Source of the DNA: Bacteroidota bacterium
GTDB taxonomy: Bacteria > Bacteroidota > Bacteroidia > Chitinophagales > Chitinophagaceae
Direction of reading: 5' to 3'
DNA length: 64,000 nt
Assembly: GCA_016868585.1 (NCBI GenBank)
Contig: VGGR01000002.1
Span: 1 to 64,000 of the forward strand
The position numbers and the translations under genes were made by a program. The notes under the pieces were generated by a model, which worked only from the letters and a program-made list of their open reading frames with translations, did not search any database and was not told where the DNA came from. How positions within the stretch are numbered: the stretch's first letter is position 1; each line of letters opens with the position of its first letter. This document shows, piece after piece, positions 8,372 through 16,704 of the stretch.

Positions 8372-9353
8372 CTGAGTAAGCAGCAGCATATCAGAGTTGT
8401 AAAAGCATTACATGTTGATTTTAAGCGGATGTTAGATTTAAATCCCCTAAATATTGCAACTGTGCCGCTGCTGAGTTTTATATTTTTAAAACAGCTTATT
8501 ACGCTCTTTGACTTAAAGTTTACCTCAATAAAAACTTCATTTTCAAATTAAAGTCTTTCTCATTTATTTCTCCATTAACTTTTCTATCTAAAAGAAGTTG
8601 TATTTTTTTTTGTAAGTTTTTCATACTCTTCGTTGGAGAGCTCTCTTAAGGAATTATCATTCCATTGTTTTGCATCTTATTCAGGCTGTTTTATTTCACT
8701 CCTACATATCTCGCAAACACTCTCTTTAATAAAAGCCCCGTCACTTTTATTATCTGGTCTGCATCACCAATAATCTTCATAGCTCTCGTCGCGTATGTTC
8801 TTCAAGCAGTGTAAAAACATAGGACCTCCGAAATTGCTTTCTTTTCGTATGTCGTCAAAGCAAGTGGACGGTTTAGTTGTAGCGGGTTTCGTTGTTTAGC
8901 TGTGGGATTAATACTCAAGTGTTAAACCGTCTGCTTTTTACGGATACTTATCCTCTGTTTATTTGTGAAGAACTTTAATGATAGAAATATGCCTGTATTT
9001 GTGCTAAAATTAATTCAAAAGACTTTCAATTTTAGATTGATCATATGCTAGCCACTTTTCAACAATTTTACCATCTTGCTGACTCATTTAGTCTGTAATT
9101 GTCTGATATTAACTGGGCTAAGGCACGCACCTTATTGAAAATCAAAGGAGTAAAAATAAATATTATTTATCCACATTTTGCTACTCGTGCAACTTTTTGA
9201 TTTACACGCATTAAGGATAATTCGCCTCCCTTATTAAGTTGAAAACCAGGGAACTAACATGGCAGAATAAATATTTTTTGTGTTTTTGTACTATCCTAAC
9301 TTTCACGAAGGTTTACGAAATAAATTCTGCATTAAACTAAAACCGTACAAACT
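8372..9353. other. Gene-free stretch of about 1 kb
   Basis: No convincing reading frame is present: the longest is about 60 codons, low in complexity and without recognisable similarity. The stretch is AT-rich. The only structure I see is an inverted repeat at 8867-8931. It is flanked by tRNA-Pro on the left and an orphan membrane protein on the right, as expected of a decayed insertion. Confidence 0.6.
8867..8931. repeat. Inverted repeat, possible REP-like or mobile hairpin element
   Basis: GACGGTTTA (8867-8875) and its exact reverse complement TAAACCGTC (8923-8931) are separated by 47 bases. CAAGTG occurs just outside the left arm and again just inside the right arm. Its position in an otherwise empty stretch and its GGGTTTCG core resemble short dispersed intergenic repeats of Bacteroidota genomes, from memory. 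Only one copy is present here. Confidence 0.4.
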
Positions 9354-10160
9354 ATGGACGCTAAAATCCAACAATTGCTCAGCTTACCTGGTATGGTAAA
9401 CGGGATGATTAAAACAAGTTCTGTTAACAATTCTGTTAACACGTTTGACTCAAACAGTGGGGTTAGGTATTACACAAGCCTTATTTACCAATGGGCCGCA
9501 TTCCTTGGATGGGTTGCAATGGAATACGCCATTTTAAAAGCAGCTTATGATTACTTCACCGGGGGAACAGCCGGTGGCTTAGCGCTACTTGGCAGTGCCT
9601 TAACAACTGTATTATTATTAGCTTCTGCGTTTCCAATTGCTCATCAAATTCGATCCAGAGGGGAATCCCTTGGTACCGGTCATCAGGGGATGACTAGTTT
9701 CATTTTTGGGGACTTTATTAAAACGAACATCCTATTAGTAGGCGAAATCGCCGCTATTACAGCACTGTTCGCGGCTTTTAATCAAACACTTTCCTTCTTG
9801 TTGGACAATTCACTTTTCACCGCTACAAGTACAGGTGCGCTCGACACATTACGTGCTGTTTCAACAGTCCCAATTGAACTTTTAGATGGGTTATTGAATT
9901 GGTTTAATATTGATATGAATCTGGATTTCCTAAAGTCTGCAACATGGGGTTTAACAGAATCAAGTGGAATTTATAACAATGATTTTAAATGGAATATCGA
10001 GGATTTTGTTGGTGTACTTTATTCTTATGTTAATGTAATTATTGGTCTTGCACTTGTTTATGTTAGCCTTGCTATCTATGGGTTCTTATACAAAATGACA
10101 ACCAATCTATTGAATTGGATTCTTTCACCTTCTATCCCTATTTCGCTTAGAAACAGATAG
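9354..10160 (+). CDS. Integral membrane protein, unrecognised
   Basis: 268 residues with about four hydrophobic segments, among them WAAFLGWVAMEYAILKAAY, LTTVLLLASAFPIAHQI, ILLVGEIAAITALFAAF and VNVIIGLALVYVSLAIYGF. The frame is intact and codon use looks natural, so it is probably a real gene. There is no signal peptide, no recognisable motif and no family I can name. It stands alone between a gene-free stretch and a decayed tRNA-Pro copy, which suggests cargo of a small integrated element or a lineage-specific gene. The start at 9354 is the first ATG of the frame, with no clear ribosome binding site. Confidence 0.7.
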   Translation: MDAKIQQLLSLPGMVNGMIKTSSVNNSVNTFDSNSGVRYYTSLIYQWAAFLGWVAMEYAILKAAYDYFTGGTAGGLALLGSALTTVLLLASAFPIAHQIRSRGESLGTGHQGMTSFIFGDFIKTNILLVGEIAAITALFAAFNQTLSFLLDNSLFTATSTGALDTLRAVSTVPIELLDGLLNWFNIDMNLDFLKSATWGLTESSGIYNNDFKWNIEDFVGVLYSYVNVIIGLALVYVSLAIYGFLYKMTTNLLNWILSPSIPISLRNR

Positions 10161-10215
10161 AGAATAATCCAATTGTTGTTTCAGCATAGTAAATAAACTA
10201 TGCAGTGAAAGCCGC

Positions 10216-10245
10216 CTTGCGTGGGATGTAAGGGGTCGTTGGTTC
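10216..10245 (+). repeat. Decayed partial copy of tRNA-Pro (possible attachment-site remnant)
   Basis: Thirty bases here match bases 8288-8317 of tRNA-Pro, from the anticodon stem to the T loop, at 25 positions. All five differences are transitions. The acceptor stem and D arm are missing, so it is not a functional tRNA. A partial tRNA repeat at this distance is the usual trace of an element that integrated into the tRNA gene, but no integrase is present. Confidence 0.5.
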
Positions 10246-10268
10246 TCCGCTAGCTGTTTTCCGGATAA

Positions 10269-10306
10269 AACATTCAGCCCTGACTTTTTAGTCAGGGCTG
10301 AATGTT
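10269..10306. terminator. Strong hairpin, probable bidirectional terminator
   Basis: A perfect 17-base-pair stem (arms AACATTCAGCCCTGACT and its complement) encloses a TTTT loop. It lies about 110 bases after the membrane protein gene. On the minus strand a T run follows; on the plus strand the tail is TTAATA, a weaker signal. Confidence 0.65.
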
Positions 10307-10386
10307 AATATACCTTATGAGACGATCGGTCATTAAACAACCCTTTACTTCCGAGGTCTCAGTACGGGAAGCAGAACCCCTAACTA

Positions 10387-10956
10387 ATGAAACTAAGCGA
10401 TACAACAAAAATCTTATTATGGGGTGCTAATATCTGGTATTTTGGCGAGGGGATGCTGGGGCCGCTATATGCAATCTTTACGGAAAAAATTGGAGGGGAT
10501 ATTTTGGATATTACTTGGGCTTGGTCAGCTTATCTGGTTGCTACGGGCTTATTTTACATACTTGTGGGAAAGCTGGTTAATCGGAAAAAGTATAAGGCAA
10601 AATTGCTTTTCATAGGGTATCTGCTTAATGCGCTATTCACATTTTGTTACTTACTGGTTGATGCACCCTTCGAACTTTTTTTAGTGCAAATTGGGTTAGG
10701 TGTAGCAGAGGCTATTGGCACGCCGGTATGGGATGCCTTGTTTGCGTCCAGTTTACACAGGGAGCACGATACCTATGCCTGGGGCTTGTCTACAGGACAG
10801 TCGCAAATTGTTTCTGGTATTGCGTTTGCTGTGGGGGGTCTATTAGCTTACTATTATTCCTTCGATTTACTTTTTACTATAATGGGGGTTGTACAACTTG
10901 TTGCTGCAGGGGTAGTATTTCAGTTAATGAAGAATAGTTCCGAGATTTGTCGTTGA
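10387..10956 (+). CDS. Half-size MFS-like membrane protein (six segments)
   Basis: 189 residues, about half of a normal major facilitator. Six hydrophobic segments can be traced, from ILLWGANIWYFGEGMLG to FTIMGVVQLVAAGVVFQLM. The loop between segments 2 and 3 (GKLVNRKKYKAK) resembles MFS motif A. The frame ends cleanly in KNSSEICR and no continuation of MFS sequence is visible downstream, where another gene starts 25 bases later. It may act as a homodimer or be a stable short family; a truncated transporter is the alternative. Substrate unknown. Confidence 0.7.
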   Translation: MKLSDTTKILLWGANIWYFGEGMLGPLYAIFTEKIGGDILDITWAWSAYLVATGLFYILVGKLVNRKKYKAKLLFIGYLLNALFTFCYLLVDAPFELFLVQIGLGVAEAIGTPVWDALFASSLHREHDTYAWGLSTGQSQIVSGIAFAVGGLLAYYYSFDLLFTIMGVVQLVAAGVVFQLMKNSSEICR

Positions 10957-10981
10957 TTCCATAAACTTTAAAATACCATTA

Positions 10982-11449
10982 ATGAAAATCACTAAATTTC
11001 TTCTGCTGTTTGCCTTGGTTACGCTGGTTTCGGAAGCCAGCGCGCAATATGCATTTAAAATTGTTACTAGTGTTGAGTCAATAGTTCCGATGGGGCTGGG
11101 CCGTTCTCGTATCATTGAAAATAATGGTGCTGCAAATGCTGATGAGCTGACCACAGAAAGGAAAGAGGGTAATGATTCTCAACAAGGAGCTGTTAAGCGC
11201 TCTGATGTAAAAATTGATGAGCTAAACGAAACCAAACTGGTAAACTTGTTCAGTTTGGGGGGGATCAATTTTAGAAACATTGCATCCAATGATGCGGTGA
11301 TTGCCTCTAAATTGAACTGGCTTACTCAGCAGGGATGGGAGCTTGCTTATGTAACTTCTGCAGTTGAGAGCAACGCTGGTAAGGATGATGGGGAAGGTAT
11401 TTTTATTACTCGCTTTATCTTTCGCCGTCCTTTGAGCAAGTCGAAATAG
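10982..11449 (+). CDS. Secreted protein of unknown function
   Basis: 155 residues with a signal peptide (KFLLLFALVTLVSEASAQ). The mature part has FKIVTSVESIVPMGLGRSRI, then NLFSLGGINFRNIASND, LTQQGWELAYVTSAV and GIFITRFIFRR. The GWEL...ITRFIFRR pattern resembles small DUF4177-like proteins, but I cannot give a function. It lies between the half-MFS gene and nagA with short gaps (25 and 27 bases), so it may be co-transcribed. Confidence 0.75.
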   Translation: MKITKFLLLFALVTLVSEASAQYAFKIVTSVESIVPMGLGRSRIIENNGAANADELTTERKEGNDSQQGAVKRSDVKIDELNETKLVNLFSLGGINFRNIASNDAVIASKLNWLTQQGWELAYVTSAVESNAGKDDGEGIFITRFIFRRPLSKSK

Positions 11450-11476
11450 CAAGACACTTCCTTTTCTGATTAGACT

Positions 11477-12556
11477 ATGTCAGTGGAAAAAAGATTTATC
11501 GTTAAATCCTTGTTTACAGGTAAGGAGTGGCTTAGCCATCAAGAAGTAATTCTTGATGGCAATAGGCTTGTTTACCAAGGGCCAATTCAGCATGAATACC
11601 CTGAAATCGATTTGTTAATCCCTTCTTTTATTGACCTGCAGGTATATGGTGCAGCAGGGAAGCTATTCTCTGCTTTTCCATCGTGGCAAACACTTGATTT
11701 GATGCATCAAGAATTTACTAAATCAGGCACTCACTATTTTTTGCCGACAATTGCTACCAATGATTTTGTGACTATTCAAAGCGGAATTTTAGCCATAAAG
11801 GAGTATTGGAAAAACGGGGGGATGGGATGCTTAGGCCTGCATTTGGAGGGCCCCTGGATAAGCCCCGAGAAGCGAGGGGCACATGATAAGCGATATATTA
11901 GGGTTCCAGCTATTACAGAGGTTAAACAGCTGTTAGTTGAAGGGGAGGGGGTAATAAAAATGATTACTTTGGCACCAGAAGTTTGTAATAAAGAGGTCTT
12001 AGCGTATTTATCTACTTCAGGGATCTTGCTATCTGCAGGACATTCAACGGCAACATTTGAACAAGGGATTCAAGCGTTTTCAACCGGGGTATCTTTAGTC
12101 ACTCACCTTTTTAATGCCATGTCCCCTTTGCAACATAGATCGCCGGGCTTGGTTGGAGCCGCTTTCATGCACGAGCACGTAATGGCAAGTATTATTCCTG
12201 ATGGCTATCACGTTGACTGGTCAGTAATTAAACTCTCTAAACAAGTAATGAATAATCGTTTGTTTGTCATTACGGATGCAGTTACAGCTTGTGACAAGGC
12301 GCCCTACCGGCATTCACTTTACAATGATCATTATGTAGCCAATGGGGTTTTGAGTGGCTCGGCTTTAACTATGCTGGATGCATTCAACAATCTTATTTTT
12401 AAGGTCGGCCTCACTGTACAAGAATCCGTTTTACTATGCGTATCAAATCCTGCACGAGCATTTAAAATGGATCGACTTAGCTCATTTTCAGTGGGAGCTG
12501 AAAACACTTGCATACCGCTTATGCAAAAAGAGCAGCGTTTTGAAATAATAAATTAA
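11477..12556 (+). CDS. nagA: N-acetylglucosamine-6-phosphate deacetylase
   Basis: NagA removes acetate from GlcNAc-6-phosphate, the committed step toward glucosamine-6-phosphate in amino-sugar recycling. The 359-residue protein shows HLEGPWISPEKRGAH (metal-binding Glu), AGHSTATFEQG, THLFNAMSPLQHRSPGLVG, IPDGYHVDWS and the catalytic Asp in ITDAV. The early HxH pair of the amidohydrolase fold is replaced by DLQVYG, as in the single-metal E. coli enzyme (DVQLNG), so the loss is normal for that type. The GlcNAc-type kinase and murQ at 51-53 kb could feed the same pathway. It ends one base before the next ATG. Confidence 0.93.
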   Translation: MSVEKRFIVKSLFTGKEWLSHQEVILDGNRLVYQGPIQHEYPEIDLLIPSFIDLQVYGAAGKLFSAFPSWQTLDLMHQEFTKSGTHYFLPTIATNDFVTIQSGILAIKEYWKNGGMGCLGLHLEGPWISPEKRGAHDKRYIRVPAITEVKQLLVEGEGVIKMITLAPEVCNKEVLAYLSTSGILLSAGHSTATFEQGIQAFSTGVSLVTHLFNAMSPLQHRSPGLVGAAFMHEHVMASIIPDGYHVDWSVIKLSKQVMNNRLFVITDAVTACDKAPYRHSLYNDHYVANGVLSGSALTMLDAFNNLIFKVGLTVQESVLLCVSNPARAFKMDRLSSFSVGAENTCIPLMQKEQRFEIIN

Positions 12557-12557
12557 C

Positions 12558-13139
12558 ATGACGCCAGCCCGCTTTGAAAAGTTGTCAGCTGTCTTACAAC
12601 GTAGACAATTTGATTTGACCGTTGTGTTGGAGAACGTATTTGATCCACACAATATTTCCGCGGTAATGCGTACCTGTGATGCAGTTGGTGTGCAAGAACT
12701 CTATATTTTGAACACCAAGATACCGCGTCATAAAAAATGGGGGGCAAGAAGCTCTTCTAGTGCTGCCAAGTGGTTGACCATCCATCAATTTGACAATACC
12801 GATCAATGTTTTGAAAAACTTCGAAAACAAGGACTGAGTATTATAACCACACACTTGGATGCAGACGCTGTTCCCTTATATGCTATGGAGCTTACGGCCC
12901 CACTTGCCTTAGTGTTTGGCAATGAGCATAACGGAGTGAGCGAGGAAGTAAGAGCCAAAGCGGATGGTAATTTTTTAATTCCTCAAGTTGGGATTATTCA
13001 GTCTTTAAACATCAGTGTGGCTTGTGCTGTTACTTTGTACGAGGCATTTAGACAAAAAGAAAGAGCAGGGCACTATAATAGTCCTCCACAGCAAGTGGGG
13101 CCGCGGCTTCAATTATATAAAGATTGGGAGTTAGAGTAG
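12558..13139 (+). CDS. SpoU/TrmH-family RNA 2'-O-methyltransferase
   Basis: 193 residues with the three SPOUT motifs in order: VFDPHNISAVMRTCDAVG (motif 1), LALVFGNEHNGVSEE (motif 2) and IPQVGIIQSLNISVACAVTL (motif 3). These residues form the knotted S-adenosylmethionine site. The closest type is TrmH, which methylates the ribose of G18 in tRNA; a different RNA target is possible, so no symbol is given. The start follows the nagA stop by one base, so the two are translated together. The 3' end meets the convergent yihY-type gene two bases away. Confidence 0.9.
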   Translation: MTPARFEKLSAVLQRRQFDLTVVLENVFDPHNISAVMRTCDAVGVQELYILNTKIPRHKKWGARSSSSAAKWLTIHQFDNTDQCFEKLRKQGLSIITTHLDADAVPLYAMELTAPLALVFGNEHNGVSEEVRAKADGNFLIPQVGIIQSLNISVACAVTLYEAFRQKERAGHYNSPPQQVGPRLQLYKDWELE

Positions 13140-13140
13140 G

Positions 13141-14091
13141 TTAAGGCTCAGGATCTATGTTTGAGGTTGTGCCAACTGCCTGTAGCGAATAAATGCTCAC
13201 GTTCAGTTCAAATCCAATTAATAGAATTAGTGAGTTGATAAATATCAGGATCATAATAATTAGGACAATGCTAATGGACCCATATAATTGATTGTATTGA
13301 GAAAAATTGGCTATCCACCAGGAAAGTGCACCTGAAGTAACCAGCATCAAGCTAGTGGCAACGATTGAGCCGGGGTTTATTAGTTTCCATTTCTTATATA
13401 CGGAAGGGCCAAGCTTGTAGATAAATGAAATACAGGAGAAAAATAATAGAAAAATAACTACCCAACGAAGGTTGGAAAGTATAGTCCTGAGCGATTCATT
13501 TGCAATGCCAAACCAAGCCAGCACCACGTCACGCGCAATCAAGGCAACCAATGATGCCATTACAAATAAATAGAGCAAAACGGTCAATCGAAGTGCTGCT
13601 TTTCTTCGTTGCCAATTAGTTCTCTTTTTAAATCCGGCATAGTTTTTATCAAAGGATCGCATGATACCCATCATCGCATTCGAGGAGAAATACAGCGAAA
13701 GAACAAAACCTAAGGATAGTAATCCATTTCTGGGATTGTTAATGAAATCCTGTAAGAAATTGATAAGAACTGCGTGGTTTCTCTCTCCGGGTATTATGTC
13801 TTTGATCAGTTTATATAATTCTTGTTGCAGTGACAGTGTGATAGGCAGATAGGGGATGAGTGTGAATAGAAAAATAATGGCAGGGGGTATTGCCATTACA
13901 AAATTAAAAGCAATGGCGGATGCACGTTCCGTCATTCCTATTGTTTGTACTTGTCGAATAAAAAATGTAACCACATGATAGATGGGGACGCCGGCAAATC
14001 CGGGCAATGTAGTGGTTTTACTTCTTTGAACAAGCCATTTTATCAATGGTAGGGCTAGCAGGAAGTCAATTATTTTATTACTGCTGTTCAT
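13141..14091 (-). CDS. YihY/BrkB family inner-membrane protein
   Basis: 316 residues with six hydrophobic segments typical of the YihY/UPF0761 family, once mislabelled ribonuclease BN. Landmarks are ERASAIAFNFVMAIPPAIIFL, FSSNAMMGIMRSFDKNYAGF and WKLINPGSIVATSLML. The molecular function is not settled. Its start overlaps the stop of mltG by four bases (ATGA), so it is coupled to the cell-wall gene upstream. Confidence 0.9.
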   Translation of the reverse strand: MNSSNKIIDFLLALPLIKWLVQRSKTTTLPGFAGVPIYHVVTFFIRQVQTIGMTERASAIAFNFVMAIPPAIIFLFTLIPYLPITLSLQQELYKLIKDIIPGERNHAVLINFLQDFINNPRNGLLSLGFVLSLYFSSNAMMGIMRSFDKNYAGFKKRTNWQRRKAALRLTVLLYLFVMASLVALIARDVVLAWFGIANESLRTILSNLRWVVIFLLFFSCISFIYKLGPSVYKKWKLINPGSIVATSLMLVTSGALSWWIANFSQYNQLYGSISIVLIIMILIFINSLILLIGFELNVSIYSLQAVGTTSNIDPEP

Positions 14092-15101
14092 TCGAGTCTT
14101 TTACGTTGTGCTGCATGGAATAAGTTGACATAAGTTTGGTGCTCTTTATAGGTAGAAGAGAATAATGTTTTCCCATCAAATTTCCAGCTGGCCACAAAGA
14201 AAAGGTAATTAGTGGTTGGGGCATCTAGCACTGCGTCTATTGCCTGTAAAGAAGGTGTACAAATGGGGCCGGGAGGAAGACCTGTATGTAGGTAAGTGTT
14301 ATATGGCGAATTGACCGCTAAATGCTGATAAAGAATTCGATTAAGCGTATAATCACGACTGGCATATTTTGCAGTTGGATCCGCTTGAAGCTTCATGCCT
14401 ATTCGAAGTCGGTTTAAATAGGTGCTTGCAATTAAAAAGCGATCTTCCTTGTTGTTTGTCTCTTCTTCTACTATGGAGGCCAATATAGAAACTTCAAGGG
14501 GTGTGAGGCCCTTCTCCCTGGCCTGCTGAATTTTCTCGGCAACCCAATATTGTTTCCAACGTTTGTAGAATCGCCCGGTTATTGTTGCCGGGTCATCTGC
14601 CCATCCTATTTCATAGGTGTAGGGTAATGCCAGTGCCAATAGCGTCTGGGTATTTACTCCAAATAGTTGGATGGAGTCATTACTTTTAAAGTAATGCAGC
14701 AATTGTAAAGAGTCAGTTTTTGAGTCAATTCCATTTCCTATTCGGCCTGCTAACTCCTCCAGGGTACGTATTTTATTGATACTGAGTTTTACATACGACT
14801 GGTTTCCATTTTTAAGATTTCTGGCTAATTGAAAGACGCTCGTGCTGGCAGACAGTCTGTACCGTCCTGCCCGAATAGTATCTACATGCCACCATTTTAA
14901 AAGATGATTTAGCCAGAAAGTTGTTTGCAATTCATCATTCTTTTGGGCCAGCGCCAGCAATGGCAAACGAGGAGTTGGCGCGGCTACATAAAGAAACTTT
15001 TTATGGTTTGAAAGGGTGGGGCCAAAAAGTCCCCAACCAACCCAGGCCAATAGGATACTGCTGCTTCCAAGCAGCAGTAATAAAAAAAGTTTGATTCGCA
15101 C
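14088..15101 (-). CDS. mltG: Endolytic peptidoglycan transglycosylase MltG
   Basis: MltG cuts nascent glycan strands and is thought to set their length. The 337-residue protein has an N-terminal membrane anchor (FLLLLLGSSSILLAWVGWGLF), a LysM-like region, and the YceG catalytic domain with SILASIVEEETNNKEDR; E212 corresponds to the catalytic Glu of the SIVEKET motif. The C-terminal part has LQADPTAKYA, NSPYNTYLHTGLPPGPICTP and FVASWKFDGKTLFSSTYKEH, all family hallmarks. It follows secG across a terminator hairpin, so it may have its own promoter or depend on read-through. Confidence 0.95.
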   Translation of the reverse strand: MRIKLFLLLLLGSSSILLAWVGWGLFGPTLSNHKKFLYVAAPTPRLPLLALAQKNDELQTTFWLNHLLKWWHVDTIRAGRYRLSASTSVFQLARNLKNGNQSYVKLSINKIRTLEELAGRIGNGIDSKTDSLQLLHYFKSNDSIQLFGVNTQTLLALALPYTYEIGWADDPATITGRFYKRWKQYWVAEKIQQAREKGLTPLEVSILASIVEEETNNKEDRFLIASTYLNRLRIGMKLQADPTAKYASRDYTLNRILYQHLAVNSPYNTYLHTGLPPGPICTPSLQAIDAVLDAPTTNYLFFVASWKFDGKTLFSSTYKEHQTYVNLFHAAQRKRLE

Positions 15102-15115
15102 AAATTCAAATTAAG

Positions 15116-15145
15116 AAAAAAAAACCCCACGCTAGCGTGGGGTTT
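15116..15145 (-). terminator. Terminator after secG
   Basis: A perfect palindrome (AAACCCCACGCT and its complement, 15122-15145) forms a stem of ten pairs. On the minus strand it is followed by an uninterrupted T run (A run 15116-15124 on the plus strand). It ends the secG transcript and partly separates it from mltG. Confidence 0.85.
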
Positions 15146-15160
15146 GCTAAAAATGTTTTT

Positions 15161-15505
15161 TTACTTAATAGGTTGAGCAGGTGCCGATACCGGCAATGTT
15201 GGGGGGGGTGTAGGAGAAGCCTGTGCAGGAACAGCTAATCCACTTGCTTCTTTAGCTCTATCATTTTGATTGTTTCCACCTCCTTGTATAAAGAGGACGG
15301 AGAACAAACATAATAAGGCAACCACAGTGCCAAAGATCCAGGTTCCTCTTTCTAATACATCAGTAGTCTGCTTTACGCCCATGAATTGCGTACTGAATCC
15401 TGCGATATTGCCGGAAAGACCACCACCTTTTGGATTCTGCACCAAAACAAAGAAGCCAAGGAATAAGGCGGCAACTACAATTAAGATTACAAATAATATC
15501 ATCAT
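15161..15505 (-). CDS. secG: Preprotein translocase subunit SecG
   Basis: 114 residues. Two membrane segments (LFVILIVVAALFLGFFVLV and GTWIFGTVVALLCLFSVLF) flank the conserved QNPKGGGLSGN...FMGVKQTTDVLERGTW. SecG assists SecYE in protein export. A Pro/Ala-rich cytoplasmic tail ends the protein. Its ATG overlaps the stop of the upstream gene by four bases, so it is the distal gene of the run miaB - sigma-54 activator - lptE - unknown - secG. Confidence 0.95.
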   Translation of the reverse strand: MMILFVILIVVAALFLGFFVLVQNPKGGGLSGNIAGFSTQFMGVKQTTDVLERGTWIFGTVVALLCLFSVLFIQGGGNNQNDRAKEASGLAVPAQASPTPPPTLPVSAPAQPIK

Positions 15506-16170
15506 AACGTTGTGTTTAATTGATTGATGCGGCTTGCAAAGTAAGCGCTTTTTGAGGGCTCCAGCAAACTTAATTTACCATAAACTTCTCTGGCTTTTGC
15601 GGTGTTGCCCTGCTTGATCCATATTTCTGCCATGGCTTCGGTGATTACTTGGTTTTGCTGTAGTGAGTTACCCGCCAACAGCTCTATTTTTTTCTCCTCC
15701 ATGGGGTCAATTGTTTTCCCCACATCTGTCAAAGGGAGTCGCTTCATGGCTTTTATCCATTCGGTGAAGCTTTTGAGTTGTTGTCCAAATTTGTCTTCGG
15801 GAAACTCTTCCGGTTTGTATTGAATTCCTTGTGAAGCAAAATAGTCGATAGTGTGATAGGGTTCAAAGGCTGGCAATTCCTGTGTGGTATTGTTTGCAAT
15901 GGGGGTGGCCGGTTTTGATATTGTATTTTGCGAGCCAGATTCAAGCAATAAATTCAGCCAATTTATCATGGGGAAAAACAGCTGCGCTTGTTCATAGGCG
16001 CTTACCCATGCTGGGTCTTGAGCAGTCTTTAACTTATGCACTAGCAATAAACGGGCTGTTGACAGCCAGGGATAGTCGGCACATAGTTTTTTTATCTCAG
16101 CCAGTGAACACTCTTCGATGGAGGATTTACCCAGAAGAACCGTAGCTATGTTAGCGAGTGGTTGTTGCAT
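15502..16170 (-). CDS. Conserved hypothetical protein with TPR-like C-terminus
   Basis: 222 residues with no signal peptide. The C-terminal part (ITEAMAEIWIKQGNTAKAREVYGKLSLLEPSKSAYFASRIN) reads like one tetratricopeptide repeat. The middle contains a conserved-looking FTEWIKAMKRLP. The rest is helical with no motif that I can name. Genes of this type often stand between lptE and secG in Bacteroidota, from memory, which hints at a link with envelope assembly or secretion, but no function can be stated. Confidence 0.75.
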   Translation of the reverse strand: MQQPLANIATVLLGKSSIEECSLAEIKKLCADYPWLSTARLLLVHKLKTAQDPAWVSAYEQAQLFFPMINWLNLLLESGSQNTISKPATPIANNTTQELPAFEPYHTIDYFASQGIQYKPEEFPEDKFGQQLKSFTEWIKAMKRLPLTDVGKTIDPMEEKKIELLAGNSLQQNQVITEAMAEIWIKQGNTAKAREVYGKLSLLEPSKSAYFASRINQLNTTL

Positions 16171-16173
16171 GCG

Positions 16174-16704
16174 TTACCAATTCGAAAATACTTTATTGAA
16201 AATATCATCTGCCAAGGTCCTGATCATCTCTTCTCCCAACGCGTCTTCAGCGGCTTGTACAGACAAACTCCCTTTGAATTCAAAACTTCTGCTCACATCC
16301 ACTTTGCGGGTTTCATTTGCTTTACGATCGTAAACGCTTAACTGTAAGCTTACACTTAAACGATTGTTGGCTGATTGCTGTCCTGCAATTGCCGAAGTGG
16401 AAAAGCTGTATTGCGTAATGGCGCCACTGATTTCCCAATCTGCCTCATTATTGGTTTGTGTCAGTCTTGTTTGGGCTAAGATTTTTTGACGTACTTTATC
16501 CGTTAGCCGGGGGCTTAATTGGGGATTAATATATGACGCTTTATTTTCTATGAAATTAACCTTGACCGTTTTTATGCTATCCGGAACAGCGGCATCTGTA
16601 AATCGATAAATGCCACAACCGCTTAATCCCAGCTGCGCTACACTACTAATTGCCGCCAGGAGTATCACAAAAAGAGGAGCGCTTTTAATGTTATTGTTCT
16701 TCAA
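16174..16704 (-). CDS. lptE: LptE-family LPS-assembly lipoprotein
   Basis: 176 residues with a lipoprotein signal ending in LSGC (lipid-modified C30). The mature part starts GIYRFTDAAVPDSIKTVKV and contains NPQLSPRLTDKVRQKIL, the pattern of LptE-like proteins of Bacteroidota. LptE plugs the LptD barrel and helps place lipopolysaccharide in the outer membrane. Its start overlaps the end of the sigma-54 activator gene by 14 bases, so the two are tightly linked. Confidence 0.87.
   Translation of the reverse strand: MKNNNIKSAPLFVILLAAISSVAQLGLSGCGIYRFTDAAVPDSIKTVKVNFIENKASYINPQLSPRLTDKVRQKILAQTRLTQTNNEADWEISGAITQYSFSTSAIAGQQSANNRLSVSLQLSVYDRKANETRKVDVSRSFEFKGSLSVQAAEDALGEEMIRTLADDIFNKVFSNW

Noticed and set aside
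8360-8551. Small plus-strand gene after tRNA-Pro
   Set aside because: 63 low-complexity codons starting inside the terminator of tRNA-Pro; no promoter and no likeness.
8867-8931. Integron attC site
   Set aside because: GTTAAAC fits one core box, but the other box has two mismatches and the inner arms do not pair, so the folded attC shape is absent.
10216-10245. Second functional tRNA
   Set aside because: Only the anticodon-to-T-loop part is present; there is no acceptor stem or D arm.
11477-12556. NagA as another degenerate amidohydrolase
   Set aside because: It lacks the early HxH, but so does the active single-metal E. coli NagA (Q-x-N there, Q-x-Y here); all other ligands are present.
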